Assembly (NCBI RefSeq): GCF_003308995.1
Contig: NZ_QFFJ01000001.1
Location: forward strand, 2,046,001 to 2,110,000
Direction: 5' to 3'
Origin: Chitinophaga flava
GTDB lineage: Bacteria > Bacteroidota > Bacteroidia > Chitinophagales > Chitinophagaceae
DNA length: 64,000 bases
Position numbers and translations under genes: made by a program. The notes under the pieces were generated by a model that made no database searches, was not told the DNA's origin, and saw only the letters and a list, made by a program, of their open reading frames with translations. Numbering within the stretch: position 1 is the stretch's first letter; each line of letters begins with the position of its first letter. Shown piece by piece: positions 17,112 through 26,604 of this stretch.

Positions 17112-18599
17112 TCAACTGCCGTTTACACGTTGTATGCCTGCTTTTGCCCGTTGGTCAAGGGAGTTTTTATAATCGTGGCCTTTCATGTCCAGACATTGCT
17201 GGTAACATTGAACGGCTTTGGTTTTATCTTTTCTTTTTTCGTAAATATAACCTAATTGCAGGGAAGCTCTCGCAGCATAATATTCCTGCCGGTTGGCTCC
17301 TACTTTTATGGTTACTTCATACATCACAATCGCTTTGTCGTCTTGTCCGCTTTCATCATAGATACGGCCCAGGCGATAGGCGTATTCCAGTTTGTCTTCC
17401 ATGGCCGGGAAATCGGCTGCTTTTCTAGTCAGCAGTAATTTCAGGGCTTCACTGAAAAAACCACCATCGCTCAGCAGTCTGACTTTCAGCAGGAAGGGGT
17501 TGGGCCATTTGCCGTTCTCCGCTTCCTTGAGGGCCTGTTTGTCTGCATCTGTTTCTGTCCCACCTTTTGTTAGGATCATGTTCCGGTATTTGTTGGCCAG
17601 TGCCTGGTTGCCTTCCAGGTAATAGTACCAGCTTAACCGCTGCAGACACTCCTTGATATAGAACTTGCCTTTAAAGTTATTGATAAACCGCTCGAGATAC
17701 ACATGGGCATCATTGTCGAGCCGGGTCAGTTTCAGCAGACCGTATACGTAGTTATAATATTCGATATCTGCGTATTCGTTGCTGTCATGCTTCTCTTCCA
17801 GTACTCTGATACCATTGGCGGCTTTCTGGTTGTTTAAAGACAGATTTGCCACCATCAGTGCATAGAGATAGTTTGATTTGGTGTCCAGCTGCTTTCTTTG
17901 CAGAAACTCCCAGGTTTCTTCCGGTTTATTCACAATAAAAAGCATCAGGTAACAATAGTAATAATAGGATTCCTCTCTGAGTAATCTGGCTTCCGGCGCA
18001 TTGCTTTCGATAAAGGCATTCACATTACTCATTCCATCCCGGATACTGCCTTTCAGTCCGAGGATATTGGTAATCCACTTATACCCTTCAGGGATGGTGC
18101 CGAATACTGTTTGCATAGTACCCAGCAACAGTTTGTTGGGCATAAAATCCGGGAACCGGCGCTGATTCTCCTTGAGTGTCATATACGCCTTTCGGATCTC
18201 CCAGGTAGCATCCCATTTTTCATTGAACTTGATTTTGATCATCGCCCATTGAAACTTGATGGCTGCCTGCGTATACAGATAGTAAGGAGAGTCCGGCGAT
18301 CCCTCCAGCATCTTGTCCAGCCTGATGCCCCGCATCCCTCTTTTTCTGGCATATTCGCCTGCATCTTCATTGAAAAACAAGGGAAAAAAATCCGCATAGT
18401 TATCCAGAAAGTAAGGGATCAGGTTATCGGGATTTTCTTTTTTCTCTTCCTCCAGTAATGTTCTTCCCGCATTTAACCGTAGTTGCATGATCGCTTCGTA
18501 GGCCTGCTCACAACGGCTGTTGAAATCATATACTTTCTGTCTGGCGCTAACTGTTAACCCTGTACTCAACAAAAGGATCAAAGAAAAAATAATACGCAT
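17112..18599 (-). CDS. Secreted TPR-repeat protein, unknown function
   Basis: The 495-residue protein has a signal peptide (MRIIFSLILLLSTGLTVSAR) and is almost wholly alpha-helical. TPR-like units are clearest near the C-terminus (LEYAYRLGRIYDESGQDDKA and SLQLGYIYEKRKDKTKAVQC). Such proteins occur in many Bacteroidota beside recN and are likely periplasmic scaffolds. The start at 18599 is chosen over an in-frame ATG at 18635 because only it puts the signal peptide at the N-terminus. Confidence 0.8.
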   Translation of the reverse strand: MRIIFSLILLLSTGLTVSARQKVYDFNSRCEQAYEAIMQLRLNAGRTLLEEEKKENPDNLIPYFLDNYADFFPLFFNEDAGEYARKRGMRGIRLDKMLEGSPDSPYYLYTQAAIKFQWAMIKIKFNEKWDATWEIRKAYMTLKENQRRFPDFMPNKLLLGTMQTVFGTIPEGYKWITNILGLKGSIRDGMSNVNAFIESNAPEARLLREESYYYYCYLMLFIVNKPEETWEFLQRKQLDTKSNYLYALMVANLSLNNQKAANGIRVLEEKHDSNEYADIEYYNYVYGLLKLTRLDNDAHVYLERFINNFKGKFYIKECLQRLSWYYYLEGNQALANKYRNMILTKGGTETDADKQALKEAENGKWPNPFLLKVRLLSDGGFFSEALKLLLTRKAADFPAMEDKLEYAYRLGRIYDESGQDDKAIVMYEVTIKVGANRQEYYAARASLQLGYIYEKRKDKTKAVQCYQQCLDMKGHDYKNSLDQRAKAGIQRVNGS

Positions 18600-18757
18600 A
18601 AGGGCAAAATTCCTGGAATAATCACCAAATCTCACACAACAATTTCACAAATCCCAAATTAACAATTCACATTTTTTAAAGTTGCATTGCCCATCCAATT
18701 TCCTGCCACAAATTAAAAGAACTACTACGCAGACTAACTGCGTATGGTAACTGGGGA

Positions 18758-18788
18758 CAAAGCTAACATATTTAGTAAAACAAAGCTA
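18758..18788 (-). promoter_or_regulatory. Tandem TAGCTTTG elements upstream of the TPR gene
   Basis: Two copies of TAGCTTTG, each an exact -7 box, are 23 bases apart on the minus strand (18758-18765 and 18781-18788). The TTTG of the upstream copy sits 15 bases before the next -7 box, shorter than the usual 19-20. They lie about 160 bases from the start at 18599. Confidence 0.3.
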
Positions 18789-18825
18789 AATAAATTAGTA
18801 TATTTTTATAACGGGAAGGGCTAAA

Positions 18826-18857
18826 CGAAAGAAAGGGCATCCGGAGATGCCCTTTCC
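18826..18857 (-). terminator. Rho-independent terminator of the zinc-ribbon gene
   Basis: Perfect 10-bp arms AAAGGGCATC (18832-18841) and GATGCCCTTT (18846-18855) with loop CGGA; on the minus strand they are followed by a T-rich CTTTCGTTT. Confidence 0.8.
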
Positions 18858-18878
18858 AATAATGTATACGCTTTAAAA

Positions 18879-19631
18879 TCAGATCGTAACGGTAGCTTCG
18901 AGGTCGTTATCCACCAGGATACGGCCACAGTGCTCACATACGATGATTTTTTTATGCTGACGGATCTCTGCCTGACGCTGAGGAGGAATAGCGTTGTAGC
19001 AACCACCGCAGGAATCACGCTCTACAGTTACCACAGCCAGACCGTTACGGTAGTTCTTGCGGATTTTTTCGTAGGCGGCCAGTAAACGAGGGTCTACCTT
19101 GGTTTTTGCGTCTTCACTCTCCTTACGGTAAGCTTTTTCTTCCTTGTCAGTTTCAGCAACGATCTTTTCCAGTTCTGATTTTTTATGTTTCAGATTGGAT
19201 TCTTTATCAGCGATAGCCTTTTTAGCTACTTCCAGCGTCCGGGACTTCTCTTTTATTTCTTCGTTTGCGTCTTTGATATGCTTTTCGGCCAGTTTGATTT
19301 CCAGTGACTGCATCTCCATTTCTTTGGTGATCGCCTCAAACTCGCGGTTGTTCTTCACATTATCCTGCTGTTTCTCATACTTCTTGATCAGCGCTTCGGC
19401 ATCCTTGATAGCAGTTTTCTTGCTGGCAACGAAGTCCTGGATACCTTTAATCTCATTTTCAATATGAGACTGACGTGTATTCAACCCTTCGATCTCGTCT
19501 TCCAGGTCTTTCACTTCAATCGGCAACTCCCCCTTCAACACCTGGATTCCATCCAGTTTGGAATCGATCTTCTGCAGCCTGAGCACAGATGCTAATTTTT
19601 CCTCAACGGAGTATTCTTTTACGGTAGCCAT
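18879..19631 (-). CDS. Coiled-coil protein with C-terminal C4 zinc ribbon
   Basis: The 250-residue protein has a long charged coiled coil (residues about 10-190) followed by a C4 zinc ribbon made of CGGC and CEHC (about residues 208-235). This is the architecture of the CT398/HP0958 (zf-RING_7) family, in which the best studied member works as a chaperone in flagellar or secretion assembly. In non-flagellated Bacteroidota the role is not known. It starts 3 bases after the Nif3-like gene ends, so the two form an operon. Confidence 0.85.
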   Translation of the reverse strand: MATVKEYSVEEKLASVLRLQKIDSKLDGIQVLKGELPIEVKDLEDEIEGLNTRQSHIENEIKGIQDFVASKKTAIKDAEALIKKYEKQQDNVKNNREFEAITKEMEMQSLEIKLAEKHIKDANEEIKEKSRTLEVAKKAIADKESNLKHKKSELEKIVAETDKEEKAYRKESEDAKTKVDPRLLAAYEKIRKNYRNGLAVVTVERDSCGGCYNAIPPQRQAEIRQHKKIIVCEHCGRILVDNDLEATVTI

Positions 19632-19634
19632 GTA

Positions 19635-20729
19635 TTATAAATAATTTACCGGGTTTGTTTTAATCGTAGATTTAAGAGGCGCAAAATTACGGAATTTTTC
19701 AGTCAATATATGATAAAATAATTCAACAGTAAACTGCTCACTCTCAAAATGTCCGATATCTGCTATAACTATTTGATTATCAGCGTCAAAAAATTCATGA
19801 TACTTAAAATCCGCGGAAATATAGGCATCCGCCCCCGCCGCAATAGCCCGCTTCAACAGGAAACTGCCCGCTCCCCCGCACAAAGCCACTTTCTTCACCG
19901 GACGGCCCCTCAAAGGCGTATACCGTACACATCCTGTCCGGAACTGCCCTTTGACCCACTGCAGAAATTCAAGCTCATCCATCGGTTCAGGCAACTCGCC
20001 CACCAGCCCGGACCCTACCTCCTGGTAGGCATTATCCAGCGTCACCACATCATAGGCCACCTCCTCATAAGGATGGCTGGCCAATAATGCCTGCAAAATC
20101 CTGGATTCCAAATATACCGGAAAAATCACTTCCAACTTTATTTCTGCCTCAAAATGTCTTTCCCCGGGCGTACCTACATAAGGATGGGTACCGGCAGCCC
20201 CCTTGAAAGTGCCCTCTCCTGCTGCATTAAAGCTGCATTCACTGTAGTTGCCGATATGACCGGCACCGGCAGTAAACAGGGCCTCCCTCACCTTTTCCAC
20301 ATCCGCCTGCGGCACAAATGTGTATAACTTTTTCAGCAACCCACTCTTGGGCTGCAACACCCGGCGCTGCTCCAATCCCAACATATCAGCCATCTGCGCA
20401 CATACCCCGTTCCGCACGTTATCCAGGTTGGTATGCGCCGCATATACCGCAATATCATGCTTGATAGCTTTGATCGCCACCCGCTCTACATAAGAACGCC
20501 CGTTGATCTTCTTCAGCCCCCCGAAAACAATCGGATGATGCGCCACCACCAGATTACATCCCCTGGCTATGGCCTCATCTATCACTTCTTCGGTAGCATC
20601 CAGCGTCAGCAACACATTCGTCACCTCCCACGAAGCATCCCCGAAAATAAGGCCCGCATTATCGTAACTTTCCTGGTACGGCAAAGGCGCATACGCCTCC
20701 AGCACCTGCATAATCTCTTTTATCTTCAT
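19635..20729 (-). CDS. Nif3-like dinuclear metal-centre protein
   Basis: The 364-residue protein begins MKIKEIMQVLEAYAPL and carries the Nif3/DUF34 signatures VVAHHPIVFGGLKKI and HTNLD near the N-terminus, and ADIGHFESEQF near the C-terminus, giving the metal ligands. Between them lies the inserted CutA-like domain (about residues 125-235) found in long members such as YqfO. The family forms toroidal hexamers; it is implicated in GTP cyclohydrolase-like or metal-handling roles. The ATG at 20729 is chosen; longer in-frame extensions run antisense into the M32 leader. Confidence 0.92.
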   Translation of the reverse strand: MKIKEIMQVLEAYAPLPYQESYDNAGLIFGDASWEVTNVLLTLDATEEVIDEAIARGCNLVVAHHPIVFGGLKKINGRSYVERVAIKAIKHDIAVYAAHTNLDNVRNGVCAQMADMLGLEQRRVLQPKSGLLKKLYTFVPQADVEKVREALFTAGAGHIGNYSECSFNAAGEGTFKGAAGTHPYVGTPGERHFEAEIKLEVIFPVYLESRILQALLASHPYEEVAYDVVTLDNAYQEVGSGLVGELPEPMDELEFLQWVKGQFRTGCVRYTPLRGRPVKKVALCGGAGSFLLKRAIAAGADAYISADFKYHEFFDADNQIVIADIGHFESEQFTVELFYHILTEKFRNFAPLKSTIKTNPVNYL

Positions 20730-20738
20730 AACAAAGAA

Positions 20739-20772
20739 TTTGACTGTTCCTTCACGCCATCCTGTACATTTG
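20739..20772 (+). promoter_or_regulatory. Promoter of the M32 carboxypeptidase gene
   Basis: TTTG at 20739-20742, a 22-base spacer, and TACATTTG at 20765-20772 (exact -7) lie 14 bases before the ATG at 20787. It supports that start rather than the long upstream open frame. Confidence 0.65.
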
Positions 20773-20786
20773 TAAAAAACACAGTT

Positions 20787-22298
20787 ATGACAGGAAGCAA
20801 ATCTACGGCAGAACAATATACCCGGTACAAATTAAAGATGCAAAAAATTGCAGACGTAAAAAATGCCATGGCCGTATTGGGCTGGGACCAGGAAACCTAC
20901 CTGCCCGAAAAAGGCGCCGCCTTCAGAGGCCAGCAGCTCACCACTCTCAGCACCATCGCCCACGAACTCTTTACTGAAGAAGACCTGGGCACCCTCCTCC
21001 ATGAACTGCACAACCACAGCGACCTCGACGCCCTCCAGCAAAAAAACATCGCCCTCTCCCTGGAAGACTACGAAAAAAATAAAAAATATCCTGCCGCTTT
21101 TGTGGCCGAAATGTCACAAACCACCAATGAATGTTATCACGCCTGGATCAAGGCACGCAAAGCCAATGACTACACCATCTTTGCACCTGCCCTCTCCAAA
21201 ATGATAACACTCAAAAAACAGGAGACCGCCATCCTGGGCTATGAAGGCCATCCTTACAACGCCCTGCTCAACGAATACGAAACAGGCGCCACCACCACCA
21301 TGCTGGACTCCATTTTCGAAGATGTGAAAAAAGCACTCTCTCCATTACTCGCAAAAATTGAAGCCCGCCCACAGGTGGACAAAGACTTCCTGCTCAAACA
21401 CTACGATCGCGATAACCAATGGAAACTGGGCATAGACCTCCTCAGAGACATGGGCTACGACCTCCAGGCCGGCAGACAGGACATCTCCGAACATCCGTTC
21501 ACCACCAGCTTCAACCCCCTCGATGTAAGGGTCACTACCCGCATCGATGAAAATGATTTTGGTAACATGACCTGGAGCTGTATCCACGAAGGCGGACACG
21601 CCCTCTACGAACAGGGCCTGCCTACCGACCAATACGGCCTCCCCTGCGGAGAAGCCACCAGCCTGGGCATCCACGAATCACAGTCCCGACTCTGGGAAAA
21701 CAACGTCGGCCGTAGCCTCCAATTCTGGAAACATCACTACCCACGCCTGCAGCTGCAGTTCTCCGACAACCTCGCTGCTGTACCACTCAACAGTTTCTAT
21801 CAGGCCATCAATCAGGTAAGGCCATCCCTCATCCGCACTGAAGCCGATGAACTGACCTACCATTTCCATATCATGATCCGTTATGAGATCGAAAAAGGCC
21901 TCATGGACGGCAGCATCTCTGCCAATGATCTGCAACATACCTGGAACGAATACTACCGTCAATACCTGCACGTAACCGTGCCAGATGATGTACACGGCGT
22001 ATTACAGGATATCCACTGGTCACATGGCAGCTTCGGATACTTCCCTACCTACTCCCTGGGAAGCTTCTACGCCGCCCAGTTTTTTACCACTGCACAAAAG
22101 CAGGTGCCAGGCCTCGACGATGCCATCGCCACCGGCAACTACCACCCGCTCCTCGAATGGCTGCGCAGCAACATCCATCCCTTCGGCCGCTTCTACACCT
22201 CCGGCGAACTTTGTAAAAAAGTAACAGGGAAAGAACTGCAGTTCAGCTACTTCATGGACTACGCAGAAAAAAAATATGCATCCATCTACAATCACTAA
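20787..22298 (+). CDS. Carboxypeptidase Taq (M32) metallopeptidase
   Basis: The 503-residue protein starts MTGSKSTAEQYTRY and carries the zinc motif HEGGH (in IHEGGHALYEQG) followed by the family motif HESQSRLWEN, which supplies the third zinc ligand. M32 enzymes are cytoplasmic metallocarboxypeptidases that release C-terminal residues with broad specificity. The length is right for the family (about 500). An in-frame opening extends back to 20433, but it runs antisense through the Nif3-like gene and past a good promoter, so it is not coding. Confidence 0.95.
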   Translation: MTGSKSTAEQYTRYKLKMQKIADVKNAMAVLGWDQETYLPEKGAAFRGQQLTTLSTIAHELFTEEDLGTLLHELHNHSDLDALQQKNIALSLEDYEKNKKYPAAFVAEMSQTTNECYHAWIKARKANDYTIFAPALSKMITLKKQETAILGYEGHPYNALLNEYETGATTTMLDSIFEDVKKALSPLLAKIEARPQVDKDFLLKHYDRDNQWKLGIDLLRDMGYDLQAGRQDISEHPFTTSFNPLDVRVTTRIDENDFGNMTWSCIHEGGHALYEQGLPTDQYGLPCGEATSLGIHESQSRLWENNVGRSLQFWKHHYPRLQLQFSDNLAAVPLNSFYQAINQVRPSLIRTEADELTYHFHIMIRYEIEKGLMDGSISANDLQHTWNEYYRQYLHVTVPDDVHGVLQDIHWSHGSFGYFPTYSLGSFYAAQFFTTAQKQVPGLDDAIATGNYHPLLEWLRSNIHPFGRFYTSGELCKKVTGKELQFSYFMDYAEKKYASIYNH

Positions 22299-22315
22299 TG
22301 ATCATTCATAAAACA

Positions 22316-22365
22316 GAGAGGCCCAACAGCAAACAATGCTGTTGGGCCTCTCCTTTCTTTCTCTA
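22316..22365 (+). terminator. Bidirectional-looking terminator between M32 and lipoprotein genes
   Basis: Perfect 16-bp arms GAGAGGCCCAACAGCA (22316-22331) and complement (22337-22352), loop AACAA, followed by CTTTCTTTCTC. It ends the M32 transcript and could also stop the TonB-receptor/lipoprotein transcript from the right. Confidence 0.9.
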
Positions 22366-22371
22366 TTTCTA

Positions 22372-22875
22372 CTACTTAACCGTGATAAACCTGGTCTGTG
22401 AAATCATAGCCATCTCCCCTTTCTCTGTACGCACATAAACACGAAGGCTATACGATTTTGATCCCGCAGGCAACTTGCTCAGCTTCATGTTAATATTACC
22501 GGAATAGATATTGGTATTGGGATAGGAAGCAGGTGTCAGTGTAGTGGCAACACTGTTATTACCGTTTGCAGCTGCAGCCGATTCATTCCAGCTGTTGAAA
22601 TGCACGCTGTCCACCATTTTGGCAGCACCGGATACCGGTACATCATACCAGGCATAATCCAACGCACCAGGATTAGCTTTGGTGAGCGCACCTCCAAAAG
22701 TCACCTGTATCACATCTGTGGTAGCAAAAGGCCCTACCTGTCGCAAAAGCCCTACACTGGTCACTTCTACTGTAGGTAATGCTTTCTCCAGTTCTTCCTT
22801 AACGAAGTCATTGTTTTTGGTACAGGAAGTCAACACCAAAAGCAGATATGCTGATAAATAAACAATCTTTTTCAT
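22372..22875 (-). CDS. Lipoprotein of unknown function
   Basis: The 167-residue protein has a lipobox (VLTSCTKN, lipidated Cys at about 18). The rest is a soluble beta-rich domain (VTFGGALTKANPGALDYAWYD, then SYSLRVYVRT) with no family I recognise. It starts 18 bases after the TonB-dependent receptor ends and is likely its surface or periplasmic partner, comparable in position to substrate-binding lipoproteins beside SusC-like receptors but much smaller than SusD. Confidence 0.7.
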   Translation of the reverse strand: MKKIVYLSAYLLLVLTSCTKNNDFVKEELEKALPTVEVTSVGLLRQVGPFATTDVIQVTFGGALTKANPGALDYAWYDVPVSGAAKMVDSVHFNSWNESAAAANGNNSVATTLTPASYPNTNIYSGNINMKLSKLPAGSKSYSLRVYVRTEKGEMAMISQTRFITVK

Positions 22876-22893
22876 ACTGACAGCAATAATTGA

Positions 22894-25800
22894 TTAGAAA
22901 ATGTAACGAACACCCAGCTGCATAGACCATGTGCTGGAAGCACTATAAAGATTCTGGAATGGTGTGGTATACAGCGCTCCGTTATTGTTGTACTGCATAC
23001 GGTATACAGGCACTCCATTGGCATCGTAACTTCTGAATGCCAGCGGCTGGCTGGTAGTAACACCTTTCTGAATACCCCAGAACCGGTTCAACAGATTCGG
23101 CAGATTATTGATGTCTGCTGTAAACTGCAGGGTATGTTTGGACTTACCGGTTTTCAGATAAAGCTCCTGCATAAAACGGGCAGAAATATCATTATACCAT
23201 TGGGTGATCGCACCGTTTCTTTCAGCATACTGACCGCGGCGTTTGCTCAGGTAAGGTGAGTTGTCGATGAATTTGTCCAGCGCTGCAGCCTGCTGGTCTG
23301 GTGTGTAAGTATAGGTAACACCACCTACTGTAGCAGTGTATTGTTCGAAGTTGAAGTCTTTCGCTTTGTTAGGCACAAACATCAGGTCCTGGTTATTACC
23401 ATCTCCGTTCATATCTCCATTCAGCCTGTAGGTCACATTGCCGGAAGGAGCACCCTGATACACCAATGAAATAGTAGTAGCAGCATGGTTCAGGTACTCG
23501 AAACGATAAGACAGTATGCTCACAATACGATGACGTGCAACAGATGAAGCCGGATTCATTTCCAGATCATTGCTGGTACCTACTGTAGCATTGCCATTCC
23601 AAATAGAATATGCCTGAGCACCGGTATTGCCGGAGATATCCTTGGCTTTCGTATAGGTGTAAGCGATAGATCCGTAAAATCCTTTGGAGAAGGCTTTTGA
23701 CAGCTGGGCAGTCATCGCATAGGAATATCCTTTGCTGGTATTCTCCAGTACTACAGCGGAGCTGATATTAGGATAAATATATCTGTCAGGACCTGCGGTA
23801 GACATATAGCGGGGCCTGTTGTCTACACCATTGGCCATGCCGGTAGGATCTTTCAGGTTGGCATTACGCATACGGATAGCATTGATATCTTTAGTCACCA
23901 AACCTTCCAGGGTAAAGGTATACCCCTTTCCAAGATTCTTATCAACAGCAATGTCTGTTCTGAAGATCTGCGGGAACTTGAAATTAGGATCTACCAGCAC
24001 AATATTGCTGGGAATGGAAGTTCCTGCTACCGGCGGGAACAGGTCTGCATAAGCATCAATATTAGGATTGAATTTGATATCGTTCAGTTTGGCTGCTTCG
24101 TTGGTATTGTTGTTTTTCAGCGACACACTATTTTGATACATACCGGAGTTGGTAGGCATATTGGTCAGCCATACAAAAGGCGCCATACCATTGAAGATAC
24201 CAGTGCTTCCGCGGATAATCAGTGACTTGTCGCCCAATACATCCCATCTTGCGCCTACACGCGGAGAGAGGGTGGTTCTTGAATTAGGCCACTGACCATT
24301 GTAATGCGTCATATTACCTTCTTTGTCAGGAAAAGTCAAAGCAGTGATAGCAGGGTTTTCCAGCGCTTTATCCAGATAAACCGGTCTTTCCGCTCTTAAA
24401 CCCAGTGTTACTTTCAGTTTGTTATTTACTTTGATTTCATCCTGGAAATAAGCTGCGGCCTGTCCGTATTTCAGTTCTGCAGAGTACACTGCTTTTTTTC
24501 CGGGCACCATGGAATAGGCATAGGAATAATACAGTGGTGCTTTTTCAGTCATGAAATCATTCAGTGAATTATAGATATAATAGCTCTGTGCTCCGGGCAT
24601 AAACATATTGCCCACCAGTTGATACTCATAAGACAAACCAGCCATCAGCGTATGTTTACCGGTATAGTAGGTAAAGTTGTCAGTAATGCTGTATGTTTTA
24701 TTGAGAACATCGTTATTGTAACTATAAGGCTCGTAACCAAAACTCATGTAGTTGTGTGGAACGGTAGTACCATCAAATATTTCCACAAACGGGAAAGGCG
24801 TACTGTTGGTAATACGTGTGTCCTGTACCTTGGTAGCAGTCAGCAACAGGTTATTGGATATTTTACCGTAGGTACTGTTCAGCTCAAGTGTACCGGTTTT
24901 AACAACACGCTTAAAGCCATACATTGAATTGGAAAACACCATAGACCTATTGCTCAAACGACCATTAGGCAGAGAAGAGATACTGTTGGTTGTACCGGGC
25001 AGCGCAAAACCACCACCACCAATGATAGAAGAAGCATTGATAGAAGAAGGATCTTCATTGCTTGTAAAGTCACTGTACTTGGCAGTCAGCTTATGGTGGT
25101 TGTTGATATTCCAGTCTACTTTTACCAGAAATTTATAATTGGATCTTCCGGCTGTAGGATAATTATCATACGCACCCGGATCGTAGTTATATTTATCTTT
25201 CAGGAATGTAGCGAGTTTCGCCATGGAGTCGATAGGTGTGGAAGATGCATTACCAGCATTCTTACTACCATCAGCTACGAAGTTGGTGATTCTTGAGCCA
25301 GAGTTGACTTCATACTCACCATTCACAAAGAAGAAGAGTTTATTTTTGATGATAGGGCCACCCAAACTGGCGCCAATATTTTTTCTGGAAGAAGCAACTG
25401 CTTCATCCAGTTTTACATCTGCTACTTTTCTACCGTTAAATGTCTGGTCGCGATAGAATCCGTATACAGTACCATGAAATTCGTTGGTACCGCTTTTGGT
25501 AACGGCGTTGATACCTGCGCCTGTAAAGCCGGACTGGCGCACATCTACAGGAGCTATATTTACAGACAGCTCATCAAAGGCATCCAGGGAAATCGGAGAA
25601 GCACCACCACCAGGCAGCGGATCAGTGTTCAGTCCGAAGCTGTTGTTGAGGTTAGCACCATCCACTTTCAGGTTGTTGTAATAACCGCTTCTTCCGGCGA
25701 ATGAGTTACCGCCGTTGGATTGTGGTGTAAGTTTGGTGAGGTCAGTTACACTACGGTTAAATGATGGCAGCGTAGCCAGCTGACGGGAGTCAAACACAGT

Positions 25801-26214
25801 GCTGGCACCACTTTTTTCTGTTGCCCCTTTTCTTTTTACACTGTTGGTATTGATAGTAACTCCTTTGAGTTCAGTCACACTTTCATCAAGTGTAACCACT
25901 ACATCGTATGATTCACCCAACACCACGTTAAAACCCTCCACTACCTGTGGTTTAAAACCGATGAAATCCACTCTTAACAGGTAAGGTCCTCCTACACGTA
26001 CACCTGTTAAGGTAAAGGAACCATTTTTCAATGAGCGGTTCTGGTACCTTGTACCGGAAGGTTGATGGACCAATGTGATACTGGCTCCTTCTGTACCTTT
26101 TCCATCCGGCCCTTTCACGATGCCGGTTACAGCGCCGGTCGTGACCTGTGCGCTCATTGCCAATGGCAATAAAAACAGCCATAGCCAATAAAATAATACT
26201 TTCTTCAGTGACAT
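22894..26214 (-). CDS. Oar-like TonB-dependent receptor with carboxypeptidase-regulatory-like domain
   Basis: The 1106-residue outer-membrane protein has a signal peptide (to about residue 22), an Ig-like carboxypeptidase-regulatory domain (24-112, GTEGASITLVHQPSGT and GPYLLRVDFIGFKP), a plug domain with NNLKVDGANLNNSFG, and a 22-strand-type beta-barrel ending in the aromatic strand MQLGVRYIF. It resembles the Oar family rather than SusC, lacks a SusD partner, and is followed by a small lipoprotein. The substrate is unknown. Its leader carries an element repeated upstream of the nearby Crp-like gene. Confidence 0.9.
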   Translation of the reverse strand: MSLKKVLFYWLWLFLLPLAMSAQVTTGAVTGIVKGPDGKGTEGASITLVHQPSGTRYQNRSLKNGSFTLTGVRVGGPYLLRVDFIGFKPQVVEGFNVVLGESYDVVVTLDESVTELKGVTINTNSVKRKGATEKSGASTVFDSRQLATLPSFNRSVTDLTKLTPQSNGGNSFAGRSGYYNNLKVDGANLNNSFGLNTDPLPGGGASPISLDAFDELSVNIAPVDVRQSGFTGAGINAVTKSGTNEFHGTVYGFYRDQTFNGRKVADVKLDEAVASSRKNIGASLGGPIIKNKLFFFVNGEYEVNSGSRITNFVADGSKNAGNASSTPIDSMAKLATFLKDKYNYDPGAYDNYPTAGRSNYKFLVKVDWNINNHHKLTAKYSDFTSNEDPSSINASSIIGGGGFALPGTTNSISSLPNGRLSNRSMVFSNSMYGFKRVVKTGTLELNSTYGKISNNLLLTATKVQDTRITNSTPFPFVEIFDGTTVPHNYMSFGYEPYSYNNDVLNKTYSITDNFTYYTGKHTLMAGLSYEYQLVGNMFMPGAQSYYIYNSLNDFMTEKAPLYYSYAYSMVPGKKAVYSAELKYGQAAAYFQDEIKVNNKLKVTLGLRAERPVYLDKALENPAITALTFPDKEGNMTHYNGQWPNSRTTLSPRVGARWDVLGDKSLIIRGSTGIFNGMAPFVWLTNMPTNSGMYQNSVSLKNNNTNEAAKLNDIKFNPNIDAYADLFPPVAGTSIPSNIVLVDPNFKFPQIFRTDIAVDKNLGKGYTFTLEGLVTKDINAIRMRNANLKDPTGMANGVDNRPRYMSTAGPDRYIYPNISSAVVLENTSKGYSYAMTAQLSKAFSKGFYGSIAYTYTKAKDISGNTGAQAYSIWNGNATVGTSNDLEMNPASSVARHRIVSILSYRFEYLNHAATTISLVYQGAPSGNVTYRLNGDMNGDGNNQDLMFVPNKAKDFNFEQYTATVGGVTYTYTPDQQAAALDKFIDNSPYLSKRRGQYAERNGAITQWYNDISARFMQELYLKTGKSKHTLQFTADINNLPNLLNRFWGIQKGVTTSQPLAFRSYDANGVPVYRMQYNNNGALYTTPFQNLYSASSTWSMQLGVRYIF

Positions 26215-26253
26215 AAAAAAACAGCGTTTTAGTTATAATGTATAGGCAAAGCA

Positions 26254-26280
26254 ATAGCAGTACAGGGTTTGAATCCTGCA
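26254..26280 (-). promoter_or_regulatory. Shared leader element, copy 1 (TonB receptor)
   Basis: Plus-strand ATAGCAGTACAGG, 7 bases, then TCCTGCA. The core TACAGG-n8-CCTGCA is nearly palindromic. It lies 40-66 bases upstream of the receptor start at 26214. A matching copy with 7-base core spacing is at 27243-27268, at the start of the Crp-like gene. Confidence 0.5.
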
Positions 26281-26346
26281 TCAGTTGGGCGCTCTGATGT
26301 TGATAACATCGGTTATCCTACCTCAGTCGCAGTATGAATATTTCCC

Positions 26347-26454
26347 TTAACGGCCTGCCTGTTGAAACACAGGAGTGGAACGAATTTGTGCATTCACAGT
26401 AACAGAAATGATAGCACTAAACAACAGGGATAAATACGACATGCATACTCTCAT
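26347..26454 (-). CDS. Possible small secreted peptide (35 residues)
   Basis: An ATG-started frame codes MRVCMSYLSLLFSAIISVTV followed by NAQIRSTPVFQQAGR and a stop. The first 23 residues form a typical Bacteroidota signal peptide with cleavage after NAQ, leaving a 12-residue tail. It could be a leader peptide of the TonB receptor 130 bases downstream, a pheromone-like peptide, or the decayed start of a lost gene. No promoter is clear. Treat as a candidate. Confidence 0.35.
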   Translation of the reverse strand: MRVCMSYLSLLFSAIISVTVNAQIRSTPVFQQAGR

Positions 26455-26589
26455 AACATTTTTAGATTTAGGTTCAACGTCCGGAGAACGTTAGATACAA
26501 ATGTTTTCAAATGAAGATGCAAAGTAAATGAAGAAGAAATCAGAAGGTGTAATCTAAAAATCACCAAATAGTTATAAAAACATTAAGGA

Positions 26590-26604
26590 TGTAAGATTCT
26601 TACA
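26590..26604. promoter_or_regulatory. 15-base palindrome (possible operator)
   Basis: TGTAAGA-T-TCTTACA is a perfect palindrome with one central base, 35 bases after the stop of the Crp-like gene. No T-run follows, so it looks more like a protein-binding site than a terminator. Confidence 0.3.

Noticed and set aside
18726..18744. Hairpin TACGCAG/CTGCGTA upstream of the TPR gene
   Set aside because: The 7-bp stem is short, has no T-run and no clear position relative to a start; likely chance.
20433..20786. N-terminal extension of the M32 carboxypeptidase
   Set aside because: It would be antisense to the Nif3-like gene and would run through an exact promoter at 20739-20772; the family starts near the ATG at 20787.
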